Origin: Pseudomonadota bacterium
Lineage (GTDB): Bacteria > Pseudomonadota > Alphaproteobacteria > Rhizobiales > Xanthobacteraceae
Assembly (NCBI GenBank): GCA_023390955.1
Contig: JAEWBW010000191.1
Location: forward strand, 1 to 10,333
Direction of reading: 5' to 3'
DNA: 10,333 nt
A program made the position numbers and the translations under genes. The notes below the pieces were generated by a model. That model did not search any database. It saw nothing but the letters and a program-made list of their open reading frames with translations, and was not told where the DNA came from. Below, in pieces: positions 8,032 to 10,333 of the stretch; position 1 is the stretch's first letter, and every line of letters begins with the position of its first letter.

Positions 8032-8059
8032 ACAATACGGGTGACCCGAGGCTTGTCAA
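8032..8059 (-). promoter_or_regulatory. Sigma-70-type promoter for ACP-FAAL operon
   Basis: On the - strand, TTGACA (plus-strand positions 8054-8059, a perfect -35 match) is followed after 16 nt by TATTGT (8032-8037, four of six matches to the -10 consensus). The predicted start is near 8025, giving a leader of only about 20 nt before the ACP ATG at 8005. Confidence 0.6.
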
Positions 8060-8076
8060 TTTGGCCGGTGCCCCGA

Positions 8077-8123
8077 AGCGCCGAAGGTTGGGGACTGTTG
8101 CCCGCCTGCGTCGCTTCGGCGCT
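8077..8123. repeat. Inverted repeat between L,D-transpeptidase and ACP genes
   Basis: AGCGCCGAAG (8077-8086) and its exact reverse complement CTTCGGCGCT (8114-8123) flank 27 nt. It lies downstream of the transpeptidase stop and upstream of the ACP promoter. The loop is long and no T-run follows, so a terminator role is only possible; a binding site upstream of the promoter is another option. Confidence 0.4.
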
Positions 8124-8161
8124 CAATTGCTGTGCGGATCGGCGTGATCGCTGCCGCGCGG

Positions 8162-8962
8162 TCAGTTCTGATAGTAGGTGCGCGGCTGATAATAGGTGCG
8201 GGGCTGCTGCACGTAATAGCCCTGCTGGCCGTAGCCCTGGTCGTAGGACGGGTACGGCTGCTGATAGACCTGCTGCTGCTGATACACCTGCCCGCCATAC
8301 ACTTGACCGCCATAGACTCGCGCCGAGCGCGGCGCCGGATAACGCGCGCCGGTGTCGGTGCCGTCAGCCGGATAGATGTAGCTGTCGTCCTGCGGCATGT
8401 AGCGTCGCGAGGGCTGTGCCTGCGGCGTCAGGTCGACGGGCTCGCCAGCGGCGCTGTACTGCTGCTCGGCCGGCGGCTGCGCGGCGCGGGCGACGTTGGT
8501 GGTGCGGCCGCGCGGATTGCGTGCCAGCGCGACCTGCGACGAACCGGTCAGCGTCACCGTGGTGTTGAGCACGCCCTGCTGCTGCACCAGCGCGTAGAGG
8601 GTCGACGCGTTCTGCCGCGACAGCCGCACGCAGCCATGCGAGGCCGGTGAGCCGAGGCGGCCGACGGAATCGGTGCCGTGGATGGCGTGCCCGACCTTGG
8701 TGAAGAAGATCGCATGCGGCATCGGCGCGTCGTCGAATTCCTTGGAATAGTGATCCGCTTCCATGCGGAAGGTGCGGAACGATCCGTTCGGCGTCTCGCG
8801 CGAGGGAATGCCGGTCGACACCGGCCAGCGGTAGCGCGCGACGCCGTCGACGGCGACCGTCATCTGCTGATTGTCCTTGTCGACGGTAATGTCGACCTTG
8901 GCCTGCGCGGTGCCCGCGCCGAGAAGCAGGAAAGAGGTGAACGCAATGAAAAGGGCACGCAT
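8162..8962 (-). CDS. Secreted L,D-transpeptidase with Tyr/Gln-rich tail
   Basis: A 266-residue YkuD-family (ErfK/YbiS) enzyme. These form 3-3 peptidoglycan crosslinks or attach proteins to diaminopimelate residues in the periplasm. The signal peptide spans residues 1-21 (likely cleavage after AQA). The catalytic domain (about 22-140) holds HAIHGT (His92, His95) and the signature GSPASHGCVRLS with His109 and catalytic Cys111. Residues 141-215 are a Pro/Ala-rich linker. The last 51 residues (216-266) contain 13 Tyr and 15 Gln in short repeats (VYGGQ twice, VYQQ, RTYYQ twice). Such a tail is not part of the family core and may bind the wall or other proteins. A GGAGG at 8974-8978 lies 11 nt before the ATG. 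It is upstream of the ACP-FAAL pair on the same strand, but the 156-nt gap holds a separate promoter. It is divergent from the glycine-zipper gene. Confidence 0.93.
   Translation of the reverse strand: MRALFIAFTSFLLLGAGTAQAKVDITVDKDNQQMTVAVDGVARYRWPVSTGIPSRETPNGSFRTFRMEADHYSKEFDDAPMPHAIFFTKVGHAIHGTDSVGRLGSPASHGCVRLSRQNASTLYALVQQQGVLNTTVTLTGSSQVALARNPRGRTTNVARAAQPPAEQQYSAAGEPVDLTPQAQPSRRYMPQDDSYIYPADGTDTGARYPAPRSARVYGGQVYGGQVYQQQQVYQQPYPSYDQGYGQQGYYVQQPRTYYQPRTYYQN
8165..8200 (-). repeat. Two 18-bp tandem repeats encoding RTYYQ units
   Basis: Units 8165-8182 and 8183-8200 are nearly identical and encode RTYYQP and RTYYQN at the end of the L,D-transpeptidase. They are in-frame coding repeats and may arise by slippage or duplication. 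Confidence 0.7.
8288..8317 (-). repeat. Two 15-bp tandem repeats encoding VYGGQ
   Basis: Units 8288-8302 and 8303-8317 are similar and each encodes VYGGQ, at the beginning of the Tyr/Gln-rich tail of the L,D-transpeptidase. Confidence 0.7.
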
Positions 8963-9280
8963 CTGACGTCTGGCCTCCGGCCTGTTCGAGCAAGCGCCGC
9001 GGCTCTCCGTCCCCCGGCATGGAATATGCCCGCATTCGGGGTTCGGTTCCAGTCACTTGCACCGGCCATCGTTAACGTGATGTCGGGTGCAGGCAAGGCC
9101 ACGCGGTGCCGCGGTGGCGCTGCCGCCGCTGACATTTTCGCGAGCGGCCCGTGTGTTCACGATGGCGCCAATTGTCATGTCCGCGGCAACCATCCGGCCC
9201 CCCCAGGCGTTGACGACCGCCTATCTCGACAGGCGGCGTCCGCCGCCACTTCCTGCCGTCATTTCCCTTGGGGACCGAAT
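8963..9280. other. Divergent intergenic region, 318 bp
   Basis: This gap separates the divergent L,D-transpeptidase and glycine-zipper genes and should hold both promoters. I found no strong sigma-70 match on either strand. A run of eight C lies near 9198-9204. A short GC hairpin (9232-9238 pairing with 9241-9247) would sit in the leader of the glycine-zipper gene. A weak general-stress-type match is described under findings. I see no convincing gene or RNA in it. Confidence 0.5.
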
Positions 9281-9607
9281 ATGAACAAAGCCCGTATCGC
9301 CGCCGCGCAATTGCCGACCGGCTTGCCTGCCCGTCTGCTCTTCGCCGCGGCCGCCATCCTGCTCGCACTATCAGCCCTGCCGCAGCCCGGCCACGCCCAG
9401 GGCATCGTGCGCGGCGCCCAGGAAGGGTCCTATGAAGGCAATCGCATTGCCGGCCCCGTGGGCGGCGCGGTCGGAGGTGTCGTCGGTGCGGGTGTCGGTG
9501 GCGCCGTCGGCGCGGTCGAGGGCGTGCTCGGCATTCCCCACCGCCACTATCGTCACCGCTGCCACGGTTATTACGACGGCTATCACCGCTTCCATTGCTA
9601 TCGATAG
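9281..9607 (+). CDS. Small secreted glycine-zipper protein
   Basis: A 108-residue protein. Residues 1-40 form a long signal peptide (hydrophobic core about 17-33, likely cleavage after GHAQ or nearby). Residues 57-86 are a glycine zipper: GPVGGAVGGVVGAGVGGAVG then VEGVLGIP, with Gly every few residues and no charge until the final Glu, as in membrane-inserting or self-associating zipper segments. The last 22 residues are rich in His, Tyr and Arg and include two Cys (HRHYRHRCHGYY and YHRFHCYR), a possible metal-binding or wall-associated tail. The start is the ATG at 9281, supported by GGGGA 6 nt upstream and by the signal peptide; the frame is open well upstream, but that part overlaps the divergent gene. 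Function is unknown; similar small proteins are common in Bradyrhizobium-type genomes. It converges on the ABC permease gene, with palindromic element B between. Confidence 0.8.
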   Translation: MNKARIAAAQLPTGLPARLLFAAAAILLALSALPQPGHAQGIVRGAQEGSYEGNRIAGPVGGAVGGVVGAGVGGAVGAVEGVLGIPHRHYRHRCHGYYDGYHRFHCYR

Positions 9608-9613
9608 TTGACC

Positions 9614-9691
9614 GTCATTCCGGGGCGCGCATAGCGCGAACCCGGCATCTCGAGATCCCGGGTTCGATGCTGTGCATCGCCCCGGGATGAC
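9614..9691. repeat. Four-way-junction palindromic intergenic element (element B)
   Basis: Seventy-eight nucleotides tile exactly into four stems with no unpaired junction bases. Outer stem: 9614-9625 with 9680-9691 (12 positions, one T-G pair). Left hairpin: 9626-9630 with 9634-9638, loop ATA. Central hairpin: 9639-9651 with 9652-9664, one C-C mismatch, centred on CTCGAG. Right hairpin: 9665-9670 with 9674-9679, loop TGT. It lies between convergent genes. It matches my recollection of abundant Bradyrhizobium intergenic palindromes; copy number cannot be checked here. There is no T-run, so it is not a canonical terminator. Confidence 0.8.
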
Positions 9692-9699
9692 CCTTCGGG

Positions 9700-10333
9700 T
9701 CAATTCTTCAGCCGATACCCGGTCCTGAAGATCCACCAGATCACGATCAGGCAGATCACCAGAAACGCCAAGGTCATGCCGATGCTGACGCCGACGCTGA
9801 CATCGGCGATCTCGTAAAAGCTCCAGCGGAATCCGGAGATGAGATAGACGACGGGGTTGAGCAGCGCGACCGTGCGCCAGCCCTGCGGCAGCATGTTGAC
9901 GGAATAGAAGCTGCCACCGAGGAAAGTCAGTGGCGTTACCACCAGCATCGGGATCATCTGCAGTTTCTCGAAACCGTCGGCCCAGATGCCAATGATGAAG
10001 CCGAACAGGCTGAATGTGATTGCGGTCAATACCAGGAAGGCCAGCATCCAGAACGGATGCAGGATATGCAGCGGCACGAACAGGCCGGCCGTCGCCAGGA
10101 TGATGAGCCCGAGAATGATCGACTTGGTCGCGGCCGCGCCGACATAGCCGAGCACGATCTCGAAATGCGAGATCGGCGCGGACAGGATCTCGTAGATCGT
10201 GCCGACGAATTTCGGGAAGTAGATGCCGAACGAGGCGTTGGCGATGCTCTGCGTCAGCACCGAGAGCATGATCAGGCCCGGCACGATGAAGGTGCCGTAG
10301 CTGACGCCCTCGACCTGGCTGATGCGCGAGCCG
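9700..10333 (-). CDS. ABC-2 type transporter permease (5' partial)
   Basis: The C-terminal ~210 residues of an integral membrane permease. The frame is open through the right edge (a GTG at 10284 is internal: upstream codons continue the family sequence, with QVEGVSYGTFIVPG spanning it), so the start lies outside the window. About five or six membrane helices are visible. The family hallmark is near the end: TPLTFLGGSFYSVNMLPQGW followed by NPVVYLISGFRW, as in the YadH/NodJ/DrrB group of ABC-2 exporters of lipids, polysaccharides or drugs. It ends RTGYRLKN and stop TGA. An ATP-binding subunit gene would normally sit just upstream, beyond the window. Substrate cannot be inferred. Element B lies 8 nt downstream of its stop codon. 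Confidence 0.92.
   Translation of the reverse strand, partial: GSRISQVEGVSYGTFIVPGLIMLSVLTQSIANASFGIYFPKFVGTIYEILSAPISHFEIVLGYVGAAATKSIILGLIILATAGLFVPLHILHPFWMLAFLVLTAITFSLFGFIIGIWADGFEKLQMIPMLVVTPLTFLGGSFYSVNMLPQGWRTVALLNPVVYLISGFRWSFYEIADVSVGVSIGMTLAFLVICLIVIWWIFRTGYRLKN

Noticed and set aside
8006..8059. Longer ACP start at 8059
   Set aside because: The codon overlaps the -35 box and the extra 18 residues are not ACP-like; the 8005 ATG has a well-spaced GGGAA.
8678..9280. In-frame upstream extension of the glycine-zipper gene
   Set aside because: It runs over the 5' half of the L,D-transpeptidase in antisense and would bury a clear signal peptide and ribosome binding site.

Overview
The window (about 10.3 kb, high GC) looks like chromosome of an alphaproteobacterium of the Bradyrhizobium/Rhodopseudomonas group. 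The basis is strong GC bias at third codon positions, the protein types, and two short multi-armed palindromic intergenic elements of a kind I recall as frequent in Bradyrhizobium. Genus-level placement is inference. I saw no tRNA, rRNA, CRISPR array, insertion sequence or integrase.

Layout, left to right. A 5'-truncated gene for a membrane-fused spermidine-synthase-like protein (+) converges on a periplasmic glycerophosphodiester phosphodiesterase gene (-); a palindromic repeat lies between them. Divergent from the phosphodiesterase is a + strand run of three genes: fatty acid desaturase, MBOAT O-acyltransferase, and a membrane-anchored SGNH-like protein whose start overlaps the MBOAT end by 26 nt. 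This run meets, stop codon to stop codon in a shared CTAG, a - strand pair encoding an acyl carrier protein and a fatty acyl-AMP ligase (FAAL). The pair has a good sigma-70-type promoter with a 19-bp palindrome over the predicted transcription start. Upstream on the - strand is a secreted L,D-transpeptidase with an unusual Tyr/Gln-rich tail. Then come a small secreted glycine-zipper protein (+), a 78-nt element that folds as an exact four-way junction, and the C-terminal part of an ABC-2 type permease (-) running off the right edge.

The most interesting reading is that the centre (about 2.67-8.06 kb) forms a DltABCD-like acyl-transfer pathway specialised for fatty acids. The FAAL would activate a fatty acid and load it onto the ACP (DltA/DltC roles). 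The MBOAT and SGNH proteins would move the acyl group to an extracytoplasmic acceptor (DltB/DltD roles). The desaturase may supply or modify the acyl chain. No polyketide synthase or NRPS is present to be the usual FAAL/ACP partner. Cell-envelope genes around the cluster (phosphodiesterase, L,D-transpeptidase) fit an envelope theme but do not prove a link.
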